Assembly: GCA_013112585.1 (NCBI GenBank)
Contig: JABFGH010000015.1
Coordinates: forward strand, 1-64,000
DNA length: 64,000 nt
Origin: Ignavibacteriota bacterium
GTDB taxonomy: Bacteria > Bacteroidota > Ignavibacteria > Ignavibacteriales > Melioribacteraceae
Direction: 5' to 3'
This document shows, piece by piece, positions 35,630 to 43,846 of the stretch. Position numbers and translations under genes: made by a program. The notes beneath the pieces were generated by a model. That model searched no databases and was not told the origin of the DNA. It saw only the letters and a list, made by a program, of their open reading frames with translations. How positions within the stretch are numbered: position 1 is the first letter of the stretch; every line of letters starts with the position of its first letter.

Positions 35630-36550
35630 TTACGAAAGCGGTTCCGGCGGCGGCACATCGCTGCTTGCCGGTTTAAACCGGTTTTCCGGAAGCGGTACAA
35701 ATTCCTCGTTATCGTTAGGCGGCAATATAATTTTTCCTGTTTTCCAATCATTTTTAGCCTGTTCGATGCGTTCTTTGCTCGAAGAAACAAAGTTCCACCA
35801 TATAAACCGTTCACCGAGTGGTTCGCCGCCCAAAATAATATATTCAGTCTTCATTTTTGCCATAACCGTTGACTCTTCATTTTTTGAAAAAACTATCATT
35901 TGTCCCTTGGAGTAAGTTCTTCCGGATATTTCCAAACTTCCACTTGCAATATAAATAGCTCTTTCGGAATGTTCGGTCGGCAGGTCCATCTTTGCACCGG
36001 GTTCCAATTTTACATGCAGGTAAAACAGCGGGGAATGAATAGCTACATCATTTTTTAATCCGTACGCATTGCCGGCTATCAAACGCATCCAGATTCCTGT
36101 GTCGGTATAAACGGGCAGACTCCCGGCTTTGTAGTTATTGAAAGTGGGATCGTTTTCTTCAACAGACTTGGGCAAAGCTACCCAGGTCTGCAGCATTTCC
36201 AAACCACCTTTTTGTAAAAGCGCGGGGTCTTCAAAACGCTCGGAATGAGATATACCTTTCCCTGCAGTCATCCAGTTTACTTCTCCAGGATGGATAATTT
36301 GCTCTACCCCCAGGCTGTCGCGGTGAGTTACGTTTCCACTGAACAGGTATGTTACCGTAGATAGTCCGATATGTGGATGGGGTAAGACATCCAGAGAGGT
36401 TATTCTGCGGGGGAAACTGGTAACCGGTCCTGCGTGATCCAAAAAAATAAAAGGACCAACCATTCTTTTTTGACGGAAAGGAAGAAGTCTTTTTACGACC
36501 AGATGATCGCTGATGGCGGCTTCCCTGGCTTCTATTATAAGTTCGGGCAT
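35630..36550 (-). CDS. Pirin family protein (long type)
   Basis: A 306-aa bicupin with the classic pirin core: GPFIFLDHAGPV, HPHIGLSTVTYLFSG, GEVNWMTAGKGISHSERF and the final GGEPLGERFIWWNFVSSS. Metal ligands in the first cupin (HPH, H, E) are intact. It differs clearly from the YhhW-type pirin at 30117-30830. Possible functions are quercetin 2,3-dioxygenase or a redox-sensing transcription cofactor. Monocistronic. Confidence 0.85.
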   Translation of the reverse strand: MPELIIEAREAAISDHLVVKRLLPFRQKRMVGPFIFLDHAGPVTSFPRRITSLDVLPHPHIGLSTVTYLFSGNVTHRDSLGVEQIIHPGEVNWMTAGKGISHSERFEDPALLQKGGLEMLQTWVALPKSVEENDPTFNNYKAGSLPVYTDTGIWMRLIAGNAYGLKNDVAIHSPLFYLHVKLEPGAKMDLPTEHSERAIYIASGSLEISGRTYSKGQMIVFSKNEESTVMAKMKTEYIILGGEPLGERFIWWNFVSSSKERIEQAKNDWKTGKIILPPNDNEEFVPLPENRFKPASSDVPPPEPLS

Positions 36551-36778
36551 ACTTATCCTTTTAAATTGTTTCTAATTTATTTTTTGGGTGCAGCAACAGA
36601 GTGTCTAGCGGCAAAACAAATCCAATGACTAACCTGAAAATTATCAAAACATTGTAGTTGCCAATTTTCCAGACTCCGGTTAAAAAAATTTATAGTTCTT
36701 TTCATTACTAATTGCTTTTAGTTGTAATCACTGATTTTGTACCCTTCTTCCCTCTAGGTTCAGAAGGAACAAAATAAA

Positions 36779-36836
36779 TGAAAAATTTTTTATCGCTTTT
36801 CCAATTACAGTGTAATTTATCTACTACATCGGTTAG
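36779..36836 (-). pseudogene. hpf 3'-end fragment
   Basis: Bases around DVVDKL..TTGGAAAAGCGATAA align with the end of the intact hpf gene (48804-48862), including the bases beyond the stop. One base is missing relative to hpf. Same strand, 12 kb downstream of the intact gene. The fragment is fused in reading to the NAD(P)-binding fragment. Confidence 0.7.
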
Positions 36837-36960
36837 GGTCAAGTATTTTTAATTTATCCATATTACGAATTAACTCTGTTATATTATTTCCACGTTCAAG
36901 ATAATGTTTTATTAGTTCTCTTCCTGTTTTACCTGACTCAACAATTAAAAAGATTTTCAT
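36817..36960 (-). pseudogene. NAD(P)-binding (NmrA-like) protein, N-terminal fragment
   Basis: The minus strand begins MKIFLIVESGKTGRELIKHY and continues LERGNNITELIRNMDKL, the first beta-alpha-beta unit of an atypical short-chain dehydrogenase of the NmrA group. After 40 codons it runs into hpf-derived sequence and stops. GGAGG lies upstream (about 36984-36992), so the leader is intact. It would be the next cassette after palindrome S1, truncated by a deletion. Confidence 0.65.
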
Positions 36961-37004
36961 TGCTCTTGTTTTTTAAAAGTGATATTAACCTCCTGATTAA
37001 AGTT

Positions 37005-37138
37005 GCTCAACGGTTGGCGGAATGAAACTTTGGTACTTTCGAAGCACTTCATTTTCAAACCGCTAAAATATTTATTATTTATATTGACAATTAATCAACC
37101 ACCTGATGCCCAATGATTTATACACATGGTTGTGTGCC
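37005..37138 (-). repeat. attC-like palindrome S1 (after the R-M cassette)
   Basis: The right arm CAATGATTTATA..CATGGTTGTGTGCCC (37111-37138) and a weaker left arm CTCAACGGTTGGCGG..CTTTGG (about 37007-37030) form an imperfect hairpin. On the minus strand its outer box GGCACACAAC is the exact complement of TTGTGTGCC, the first bases of the R-M cassette just beyond S2. The opposite core is CG|TTGAGCA. Confidence 0.6.
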
Positions 37139-37247
37139 CGTTCTTTGTCTTGTTCTGTCATTCAGTGTATTGGGGAAGCTATACTCTTTGGTAAGTCTTG
37201 GTTTGTGTTTTGGCTCATGCGACTTGCCAATGTGTATGACTGCATTA

Positions 37248-38246
37248 TTAAGCCCATCCTCTAATTTCGTTCGCATGATTGATATAGTCAATATGAGGTC
37301 TATCATTTACAGATGGTGGCAAATGTATTACTGCTCGTATATCTTCAACAAATTTATCTGCCCCACCGTCTAATCCAATTTCACGAAGTTTATCAAATTG
37401 ATTTTCATTGTAAATTATTTGATAATCTCCATTGAATGTAACGAGGTTTATGTCAAATGCTCTGTGATGTAGTGCACACAAGGCAATCCCATTTGAGGTT
37501 TCATCTGTCCCGTCATGTTGGACAGGTACAATATGGGCTGCATCAATTAGTTTAAGCTGAATACCACAGAAAGCACATCTATTTGAATAGGAGGTTAAAA
37601 TCCTTGATTTAAAGCTATTGTCTCTTATTTTCTTCTTAACACTTACAACAGCCGTTTGTCTTTCAACAGTAACCGATTCTATTTCCAAATCATTGACTTC
37701 ATCTGGATTCTCAGTAACTTCCTCTAAAACTTCTAAGTCTTGGTTTGATTCACCAAATGAATGTAATGCTTCAAGATTTCTGATGTATTCTACAATGAAG
37801 TCAGGTCTAAAAGAAATTGCAATTTCTTGATTATCTTTTTCCCATGGGGCAACTCCTTTAATGTGAGCTTTTCGAAGTGCTTCTTCACGAATTTGTATTG
37901 ATGGGGAAAAACCTAATGGTCCATTGTGTTTATTGAAATCAAACCCTGCAAATACTTCTCCTTCTTGCCACCAGCCAAGAATAAGAGTTTTTCCATTAGG
38001 TTCAGCTTCGAATTGTTCAACCCCAGTAATTTGTATCCTATATTCATCTGCCGGTCGCATTGCACCACCGCCATGTGTTAAATTCCAAATATAAATTCGA
38101 ATATTATAGGATTCATCTCCTCTGTAAATTTTTAACCTGAACGGATGAAATTTAATATCTTCAAGATATAAAATATTCCAACCATCATCTCTAATGCCTT
38201 GTATGATAATGTCTAATAAATCATACTTTCGATGTCTCAATGCCAT
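37248..38246 (-). CDS. HNH restriction endonuclease
   Basis: A 332-aa protein whose C-terminal third is an HNH nuclease: CAFCGIQLKLIDAAHIVPVQHDG then NGIALCALHHRAFD, with the two CxxC/CxLH pairs likely binding zinc. The N-terminal 200 residues have no recognisable motif and probably read the target sequence. It overlaps the methyltransferase gene by 26 bases and is downstream of a small HTH regulator gene, so it is the endonuclease of a three-gene type II restriction-modification system. An attC-like palindrome follows its stop. Confidence 0.78.
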   Translation of the reverse strand: MALRHRKYDLLDIIIQGIRDDGWNILYLEDIKFHPFRLKIYRGDESYNIRIYIWNLTHGGGAMRPADEYRIQITGVEQFEAEPNGKTLILGWWQEGEVFAGFDFNKHNGPLGFSPSIQIREEALRKAHIKGVAPWEKDNQEIAISFRPDFIVEYIRNLEALHSFGESNQDLEVLEEVTENPDEVNDLEIESVTVERQTAVVSVKKKIRDNSFKSRILTSYSNRCAFCGIQLKLIDAAHIVPVQHDGTDETSNGIALCALHHRAFDINLVTFNGDYQIIYNENQFDKLREIGLDGGADKFVEDIRAVIHLPPSVNDRPHIDYINHANEIRGWA

Positions 38247-39159
38247 TGACTTTTAATTTACTTGGAAATAAAGTAGAATCAGAATCAAACCTAAAAATAC
38301 TACCTTTTAGGTAGTCTTCACTTAGCTCAATTGAAATCCATTTACGATTTAAATTTTCCGCAGAATATCCCGTAGTGTTTGAACCTGCAAAAGGGTCTAA
38401 GACAATATCATTTTCATCCGTTAAAAATTTTATGAAAAAATCTGAGAAACCTACAGGGAATCTTGCTGGATGTGGCTTAATTCCATTTTCTCTGCAAAGT
38501 TTTTGATATTTTCCATTAGAATTTGTGTTTGCTAACTCCAACAAATTTGGGGGAATTGCTCCTCCATTGTCTTTTTGAAATTTATCGGAAATATCATGAC
38601 CACTTGGGCGCAGTTTTGCTTTGTAACCATTTTTGATAAGTGACTTCATACTTTCACTATATGGTTTCAATACATTTCGATTTGTAGCTTTTGGGAATTG
38701 AGATTTTGATAACCACCATACAACATTCACCGAATCTTTTACCCTTATTCTTCTTACTGTTACCCATTCCGCTGGTGTTGGAAGACGAGATGGGTTGTAA
38801 TGATAAAACTCCTGTGCTAGGTAAAATTCCTGTTCCCTGCAAAGACGAACTAAAAGTTCGTATTGATAAATGCTTCTTACTGGATAACCTGGGACATACG
38901 CCCCGCCTAAGTCAATAACTAATGAACCTTCATCTGATAATATCCTATGGAACTCCTCTGAAAACTCCAAAAACCAATCTACATATTCTTGTTCTTGTTT
39001 GTTTCCATATTCTTTTTGCCTTGTGAGAGCAAATGGAGGAGAGGTAAGTATTAAATCTATGGAAGAATCAGGCATTTCTTTCATAAACTCCAAACTATCT
39101 CCTAAATATGCAGCGCCTAAATCTGTTTTGTAATATGGTCTAATCTTTAATTGATTCAT
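38221..39159 (-). CDS. N4-cytosine/N6-adenine DNA methyltransferase
   Basis: A 312-aa modification enzyme of the beta class: the catalytic motif IV TSPPFAL comes first (near residue 40) and the SAM-binding motif I DPFAGSNTTG comes late (near residue 258). SPPF rather than NPPY favours N4-cytosine methylation, and AEWVTVRRIRVKDSVNVVWWLSK resembles the PvuII-type branch. It protects the target of the HNH endonuclease encoded next. Sequence specificity cannot be deduced. Its 3' end overlaps the nuclease gene. Confidence 0.85.
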   Translation of the reverse strand: MNQLKIRPYYKTDLGAAYLGDSLEFMKEMPDSSIDLILTSPPFALTRQKEYGNKQEQEYVDWFLEFSEEFHRILSDEGSLVIDLGGAYVPGYPVRSIYQYELLVRLCREQEFYLAQEFYHYNPSRLPTPAEWVTVRRIRVKDSVNVVWWLSKSQFPKATNRNVLKPYSESMKSLIKNGYKAKLRPSGHDISDKFQKDNGGAIPPNLLELANTNSNGKYQKLCRENGIKPHPARFPVGFSDFFIKFLTDENDIVLDPFAGSNTTGYSAENLNRKWISIELSEDYLKGSIFRFDSDSTLFPSKLKVNGIETSKV

Positions 39160-39182
39160 TATTCTGGTAGTTTTAATTCCGT

Positions 39183-39491
39183 TTATTTTACACTCCTATC
39201 TTTCATATACTTGATTTTTTCTTCTGCGAGTTGAAAAACCTTTTCAGTGCATTGATTAGCATATAACTTTTTCGCTACAAATTCACTGAAATACTCATCT
39301 TTTAATTCTTTGATATCAAGACTAAATTGATCGGCGAGAAGTTTTAAACGCCCTTCATCAAATTCTCGTTTACCAGTCTCAATCTTGCTTAGGTTCGCAG
39401 AATCCATATTCAGCTTTGCAGCTAGTTGGGTTAAGGTGAGCTCTTTTGATTTTCTCAGCCGTCTTATATACTCTCCGAAGGTTTCTTTCAT
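39183..39491 (-). CDS. XRE-type HTH regulator of the R-M system (C protein-like)
   Basis: A 102-aa protein with an N-terminal helix-turn-helix (FGEYIRRLRKSKELTLTQLAAKLNMDSANLSKIETGKREF) and a basic helical tail. Its position directly upstream of the methyltransferase and nuclease genes suggests a control protein that delays nuclease expression. The start at 39491 was chosen because it begins the HTH domain. The longer reading frame adds a hydrophobic non-homologous stretch. No clear C-box was recognised upstream. Confidence 0.75.
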   Translation of the reverse strand: MKETFGEYIRRLRKSKELTLTQLAAKLNMDSANLSKIETGKREFDEGRLKLLADQFSLDIKELKDEYFSEFVAKKLYANQCTEKVFQLAEEKIKYMKDRSVK

Positions 39492-39657
39492 TTTATTTGA
39501 AAATTTATTCTTGTCATTGATTGACAAGATAAGTAATAATATTGTGTCATCAAACATTTTTCCGAGGGAATGATAAAGTTCTTTTAGTTTTTCTGGGTTG
39601 GCTTATTGTGTCGGTAAAAAACCAAATGTGTTTAATGTGCGCTGGCTCTTTCACATG

Positions 39658-39791
39658 GCACACAACGGTCTAGTCTACGATTTCGATGTGGAATCATCGC
39701 AGAAATATCCCGCTGAGAAAACTGCCGTTGATTAATACTTTTGTTTTGGTGCGGCACAAAACCACAATGATTTATAGCCATTGTTGTAAAC
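39658..39791 (-). repeat. attC-like palindrome S2
   Basis: GCACACAACGG..TACGATTTCGATGTGG (39658-39691) pairs imperfectly with CCACAATGATTTATAGCC followed by ATTGTTGTAAAC (ending 39791). On the minus strand it directly follows the lipoprotein gene. Its outer box GTTTACAAC complements TTGTAAA, the first bases of the lipoprotein cassette. The opposite core is CG|TTGTGTG. The rest of the gap 39492-39807 holds nothing else recognisable. Confidence 0.65.
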
Positions 39792-39807
39792 AAGTATTAT
39801 TTTTTAT

Positions 39808-40215
39808 TTAATCAAAATAGTTTTGATAAGTATTAAAAGACTTTTCAAGTTGGGAGATTAAATCTTCTGCTTCTGAAGTACTTTGCGCAGTTGACAATTT
39901 TTCAGTTAGTTCAATATGCGGGTGAAGCCATTTGTGCAGTTCATCGTGACTTTCGCCTTTCATAGTGCAGCTTTGAATCAAAGAATTATTCTGGGTCTTT
40001 AAATCTTCAGCCAGCTTTTTATAGTCATTCTCTTTGTTTGAAATGAACTCTGTCAAAAGTTCATTTCCTTTTTGAATGTGAGGTTTCATTTCAGCATTTA
40101 CTTTCCATTTCTCACCATTGTTCAAATTAATATCACTTTGCTGATGAGTGGAATCGCAAGCTGCTAAGAGTGTTATTCCCAGAAGTGTTAGAATCAGTTT
40201 TTGTAATCTTTTCAT
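39808..40215 (-). CDS. Small lipoprotein, function unknown
   Basis: A 135-aa protein with a lipoprotein signal peptide (KRLQKLILTLLGITLLAAC), so Cys20 is probably lipidated. The mature part is entirely helical and charged, with a single further cysteine in LIQSCTMKGESHDELHKWLHPH. The histidine-rich stretch could bind metal, which is inference. No family name can be given with confidence. It is a single-gene cassette between palindromes S2 and S3. Confidence 0.65.
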   Translation of the reverse strand: MKRLQKLILTLLGITLLAACDSTHQQSDINLNNGEKWKVNAEMKPHIQKGNELLTEFISNKENDYKKLAEDLKTQNNSLIQSCTMKGESHDELHKWLHPHIELTEKLSTAQSTSEAEDLISQLEKSFNTYQNYFD

Positions 40216-40242
40216 TTTATTGTTCCTTTAAGTTTAGTTTAT

Positions 40243-40370
40243 TTACAACGATCTCATGTATGAGTAGTAGCGGATTTACCTACTAAATATTCAGTTTGCA
40301 AGATACTTAATTTAATAAAAAAAACGGTTTGAATTTTCATTCAAACCGCTATTACTTATACACATTGTAA
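40243..40370 (-). repeat. attC-like palindrome S3
   Basis: Left arm TTACAACGATCTCATGTATG then AGTAGTAGCGG (40243-40273) pairs with CCGCTATTACTTATACACA then TTGTAA (40346-40370), with five or six extra bases in the left arm. A nested perfect hairpin CGGTTTGAAT/ATTCAAACCG lies at 40325-40348. It follows the VOC pseudogene on the minus strand. The far core is CG|TTGTAAA. Confidence 0.7.
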
Positions 40371-40385
40371 TCTACTGGCTTTATT

Positions 40386-40754
40386 CTATTTGGGTGAGTG
40401 AAAACCTATTCTGTTTCCTTCCGTATCGATACATTGTGAGATAAATCCAAATTCTCCCATTGACATTTTTGGAAACAGTAATCTACCTCCTGATTCTGCA
40501 ACTCTCCCTGATTCAATTGCTGCATCTTCACATTCAAAATAGATAATCGTGTTTTCTGCAGAGGGCTTGTTTTGTTTTAAATTAAATAAGGCTCCAGCTG
40601 CGCCTATTGCTTCAGGACCACCTGAAAACAAATGCATCCTGGAATCAGGCATTTCAATCAATTGAAAATCTCTTTAAAATACTTTAGCGGAAAATTCTTT
40701 TGCTCTTTCGAAACTTGTTACGGCAACCTCAAACCAGTTTACTGGATTGTTCAT
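40386..40754 (-). pseudogene. VOC (glyoxalase-like) protein with in-frame stop
   Basis: The minus strand reads MNNPVNWFEVAVTSFERAKE then FSAKVF, a TAA stop at codon 27, and without any frame change RDFQLIEMPDS and the rest of a typical 122-aa vicinal-oxygen-chelate protein ending EGNRIGFHSPK. Only one nonsense codon interrupts the frame. A short downstream start (ATG at 40661) could give a 91-aa truncated product. It is the last gene of the sigma-factor group and precedes palindrome S3. Function of this YdhR/PhnB-like type is unknown. Confidence 0.75.
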
Positions 40755-40767
40755 TTTTATTTTTAAG

Positions 40768-41094
40768 TTATTTCTTTTTTCTTACAGCAGCCTCGTAAGA
40801 CCTTGTTGCCCATTTTGCTAATTCAGTTTTATTTTTAAAAACATCAATTGGTACTTCCCAATAGGGCATTCCTTTTTTCTTTTTTTCAGAGTAAAATGGT
40901 TTCATCCCTTTTTCTTCATAGTCAGCTTGGTTGTGCTCATCAACTTTTAACCTAAAAGTATCGCCTCCAATTTTACCAAACATCAATCCTTGATGAAATA
41001 AACCAATACCACCAAACATCCGTTTGATTTCAACTTCTCCAAATTCAGATAATTGGTCTATTACCAATTTTAAATATTCTTCGTTTACTGCCAT
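40768..41094 (-). CDS. TfoX N-terminal domain protein
   Basis: A 108-aa protein with the TfoX/Sxy N-terminal fold: EIKRMFGGIGLFHQGLMFGKI and FRLKVDE followed by a GMPYWEVP strand. The full TfoX competence regulator has a second domain, absent here; stand-alone N-terminal domains are common in Bacteroidota and of unknown function. It lies 1 base downstream of the SRPBCC gene and 13 bases upstream of the VOC gene, so it belongs to one transcript. Confidence 0.8.
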   Translation of the reverse strand: MAVNEEYLKLVIDQLSEFGEVEIKRMFGGIGLFHQGLMFGKIGGDTFRLKVDEHNQADYEEKGMKPFYSEKKKKGMPYWEVPIDVFKNKTELAKWATRSYEAAVRKKK

Positions 41095-41095
41095 A

Positions 41096-41548
41096 TTATT
41101 TTTTAGTTTTATTTAGATGTTTTTCAATGCCAATTAATCCATTTTCTAATGTTTTTCTCATTTTTCCTTTCATCAGTCCACTTAACCAACCCATAGGCGA
41201 TTTCATTCTGTACCAAAATTCTTGGGTTACTTTAGTGGAATTTCCTATTTCTTGAAAACTAAATTTACTTTCAATCATAGCCATAGAAAAAGATGATTCG
41301 ACCAATTTTAGTTTAAAATCTTGCTTTTCGTTCCATTCAATGATTTCTTCTTTTAAATAGCCACCATCGTTAGTGTTGCAATGTCTTTTTGTTCCAATAC
41401 CTTGCTTTATTTCATTATCAAATTTAGAACTTTTTACATCCGGGTGATACTTTGAAACATAACCAAAATCCAGAGCAACAGTTTTCCAGACAGCTGCCAT
41501 GGGATGGTTGATTGTTTTTTCAACTTTAATGTAAATAGGGTTTTTCAT
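41096..41548 (-). CDS. SRPBCC (polyketide cyclase-like) protein
   Basis: A 150-aa START/Bet v1-type ligand-binding protein. It begins with the usual first strand IYIKVEKTINHPMAAVWKTVA and ends in a long C-terminal helix (GLIGIEKHLNKTKK). EFWYRMKSPMGWLSGLMKG is typical of the family. Ligand unknown. It follows a 22-residue membrane peptide gene and precedes TfoX-N by one base, all in the sigma-factor transcript. Confidence 0.75.
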   Translation of the reverse strand: MKNPIYIKVEKTINHPMAAVWKTVALDFGYVSKYHPDVKSSKFDNEIKQGIGTKRHCNTNDGGYLKEEIIEWNEKQDFKLKLVESSFSMAMIESKFSFQEIGNSTKVTQEFWYRMKSPMGWLSGLMKGKMRKTLENGLIGIEKHLNKTKK

Positions 41549-41551
41549 AAT

Positions 41552-41620
41552 TTACTCAAGGATTAATACAATTAGGAAAAGTACGACAATGACAATCCCT
41601 AAAATTTTTAATGATTTCAT
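41552..41620 (-). CDS. 22-residue single-membrane-span peptide
   Basis: The reading frame gives MKSLKILGIVIVVLFLIVLI plus LE and stop: a basic start followed by one hydrophobic helix. It ends 3 bases before the SRPBCC start. It could be a membrane microprotein or the detached signal-anchor of an SRPBCC gene. No homologue is recognised at this size. Confidence 0.4.
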   Translation of the reverse strand: MKSLKILGIVIVVLFLIVLILE

Positions 41621-41696
41621 TTTTATTGTTTGTTTCTATTTAGACGTTTAGAAACAATAAAACGGACGAATAAATTTGTAAACAATTGATTTGTAA

Positions 41697-42485
41697 CTAT
41701 TTATGTTTTTTTACCCAAGCAGGTGAATTTTCTAGAAGATAATTGTGTAAATCAATTCCGTCTCCTTCAAGTGGGTCAATAGCTTTTACCATTTGAAGCC
41801 GTAAATCAAGCAGCTGATCGTAATTTTTATTTCTTTTTTCTTTTATGATTTTAAGTTTATTGGCTTGTTCTTGCGTATTTTGTTTTGGGTTAAAAATATT
41901 ATTTAGTCCTGTACATTGGCTGCAAGTTCCATTTTTGTTTATTAAGGCACATTTGTTTTCAAAAATTCGCACCAAGTCTTTTCTACTATTGGCAATAGCG
42001 TGTTTTACTTTACCTTCAGATAAGCCAACGATTTGCATAATTTCTGAGACTTTGAAATCATAGACCTCCTTGAGCAATAAACAAATTTGATTGGTAAGTA
42101 AAAGTGTTTTAGAAGTGCAATTGAAACAATAGTTTAGATGTTCGGACATGTCAAATTTTACATCCGGCGAATTTGCAATTTTTTGTTTTTTCTGCATTAA
42201 ATCTTTATTGGATACGTGAGCATCTTTTACACGATCCATCCAATCTTCTCCCCAACGCGTCCTTGCTCGTAAACTATCTTTGGCTAGGTTTGTAGCAATG
42301 GAAAAAACCCAAGTCTTAAAAGAGGATTTTTCTTTAAACGAATCCAACTTTTGAAATGTTCTAATAAATGTTTCTTGTGTTAAATCCTCTGCTTCTTCTC
42401 TGTGAGTTACTATTCTGTATATAAATGACCTTAATTCATTTTGAAATGCGACAAATTCGCGTTGATATTTTTCTGTTTTTATCAT
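41697..42485 (-). CDS. ECF-type RNA polymerase sigma factor with extended tail
   Basis: Region 2 is clear (FIYRIVTHREEAEDLTQETFIRTFQKLDSF, then FKTWVFSIATNLAKDSLRAR). Region 4 is present as VSEIMQIVGLSEGKVKHAIANSRKDL. Between them is a cysteine pair (YCFNCTSK), and after region 4 comes CALINKNGTCSQCTGL, so a zinc-type redox switch is possible. The 262-aa length exceeds the usual 180 aa. No anti-sigma gene is adjacent. It heads a group with SRPBCC, TfoX-N and VOC genes and probably transcribes it. Confidence 0.8.
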   Translation of the reverse strand: MIKTEKYQREFVAFQNELRSFIYRIVTHREEAEDLTQETFIRTFQKLDSFKEKSSFKTWVFSIATNLAKDSLRARTRWGEDWMDRVKDAHVSNKDLMQKKQKIANSPDVKFDMSEHLNYCFNCTSKTLLLTNQICLLLKEVYDFKVSEIMQIVGLSEGKVKHAIANSRKDLVRIFENKCALINKNGTCSQCTGLNNIFNPKQNTQEQANKLKIIKEKRNKNYDQLLDLRLQMVKAIDPLEGDGIDLHNYLLENSPAWVKKHK

Positions 42486-42513
42486 TTATCGTGATGTTGT
42501 TTTTAGCGTAGAA

Positions 42514-42570
42514 AACGTGTTTGTGTATGGTGCGTATCCCGAAGGGTATGCATCATACGCCTTGTTAACC
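42514..42570 (-). repeat. attC-like palindrome S4 (short)
   Basis: AACGTGTTTGTGTATGGTGC then GTATCCC (42514-42540) pairs with GGTATGCATCATACGCC then TTGTTAACC (42545-42570) around a GAAG tetraloop. It has the smallest loop of the set. It follows the adenylate cyclase gene on the minus strand. The far core is CG|TTTTCTAC. Confidence 0.65.
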
Positions 42571-42575
42571 ACAGT

Positions 42576-43802
42576 TTATCTTACAAAATACATTTCCAAT
42601 TCCCCTTTCCCCTTTGCTAAGATCTTTCCACGAGAAAGACATGTAAAGTCGTTTTTAATCAGTTCATAGGTGGATGAAGATATATTGATTTTACCTGCCT
42701 CACCAGCGGATTCTATTCTGCTGGCTGTATTTATCGTGTCTCCAAAAAGGTCGTATGCAAATTTCTTTTTGCCTACAACACCTGCTACTGCAGTTCCTGA
42801 ATGTATCCCAACCCTCATTCTCCACATTATTTCATGGCTTTTATTTCTCTCCTCAAGGTATGATAGCATCATTTGTGCTGCTCTAATACAGTTTGCAGCA
42901 TGATTTGTCATTTCTTTTTCAAGACCACATGCTGCCATATATGCATCACCAATTGTTTCAATCTTTTCAACATCCGTTTCTTCCATTATTTCATCGAATC
43001 GACCAAAAATGTCATTGAGTTCATTGACCAAGGTGATTGCCGATATGGAGGCTACAAGCTCCGTAAAGCCGTCAAAGTCAGTAAATAGTATAGTAACATT
43101 CTTATGCCTTTTAGGAATTGTCTTACCGCTTTCTTTTAAGTCCCTGATTATGTTTGCTGGTAGAATATTATGCAGAAGATCATCTGATTTTTTCCGTTCA
43201 GCCATTAAAGATTCCTCTGATCTATCAATTAGAGCAGACATACTCGATATGAGTATCAGGCAAATGAATCCAGTAATGCTGATATTAACTATTTGTGCTA
43301 TGTAAGGATCTAATCCGCCAAAATGAGCAGTTATATTTGATTGAAAGATTACAGTAACAATCAATGTTAGGCAAGCTAGAATACTAAAGCTATGGGCTAT
43401 ATTCCTTGCCTTTCGGGGGAAAGTCATGTATGGTAGGATAATAATTAGGAAACAAACGACTGCAACACCTGAGGAATATCCCAACAAATAAAGAAACAAG
43501 ATAACGGACATATAAGATGCCAGAATAAGCCAAATGGAAGCCAGGACCCGCCACCCTTTCTTGTTGAATATTAATGCCATTAGAAACATCAATCCCAACA
43601 AAGCATTACTCCCGTATATCACCAGTGCATCTGTGAGAAAATATGCAATTAGCATCCAAATTGCATTATAAATTACTCCTAAAAAGGATGCAATATACGT
43701 TACGCGCAAATATCTGATTTCAGTGATGGAAGAGTTATAATTAGAACCAATGTCAACCATTCTGTGAAAGAATCTAGATTTGTTTTTATCATCAGTTGAC
43801 AT
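42576..43802 (-). CDS. Membrane class III adenylate/guanylate cyclase
   Basis: About 190 residues of membrane helices (six predicted) are followed by a catalytic domain: KNVTILFTDFDGFTEL holds the first metal aspartate, EKIETIGDAYMAACG the second, and the late FGDTINTASRIES the transition-state residues. EKIETIGDAYM with lysine before IET favours ATP over GTP, tentatively. It makes cyclic nucleotide at the inner membrane. No effector gene is nearby. It forms a single-gene cassette between S4 and S5. Confidence 0.85.
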   Translation of the reverse strand: MSTDDKNKSRFFHRMVDIGSNYNSSITEIRYLRVTYIASFLGVIYNAIWMLIAYFLTDALVIYGSNALLGLMFLMALIFNKKGWRVLASIWLILASYMSVILFLYLLGYSSGVAVVCFLIIILPYMTFPRKARNIAHSFSILACLTLIVTVIFQSNITAHFGGLDPYIAQIVNISITGFICLILISSMSALIDRSEESLMAERKKSDDLLHNILPANIIRDLKESGKTIPKRHKNVTILFTDFDGFTELVASISAITLVNELNDIFGRFDEIMEETDVEKIETIGDAYMAACGLEKEMTNHAANCIRAAQMMLSYLEERNKSHEIMWRMRVGIHSGTAVAGVVGKKKFAYDLFGDTINTASRIESAGEAGKINISSSTYELIKNDFTCLSRGKILAKGKGELEMYFVR

Positions 43803-43846
43803 AAGCTCTTCTCAATTCCTATGGATTATTAACTTCTTTTCTATTG

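Larger units (their letters stand above)
36551..37004. other. Junction region with two fused gene fragments
   Basis: No intact gene. It contains the hpf 3' fragment (36779-36836) joined to an NAD(P)-binding protein fragment (36817-36960). This marks the far end of the first integron-like block. Confidence 0.6.

Noticed and set aside
36551-36660. Another attC-like palindrome near GCAACAGAG..GTAGTTGCC
   Set aside because: Arms share only a few bases and lack the conserved TATGA/TAGCGG core.
37118-37306. 62-codon minus-strand reading frame
   Set aside because: It lies across the end of the nuclease gene and palindrome S1 and reads like repeat sequence, not protein.
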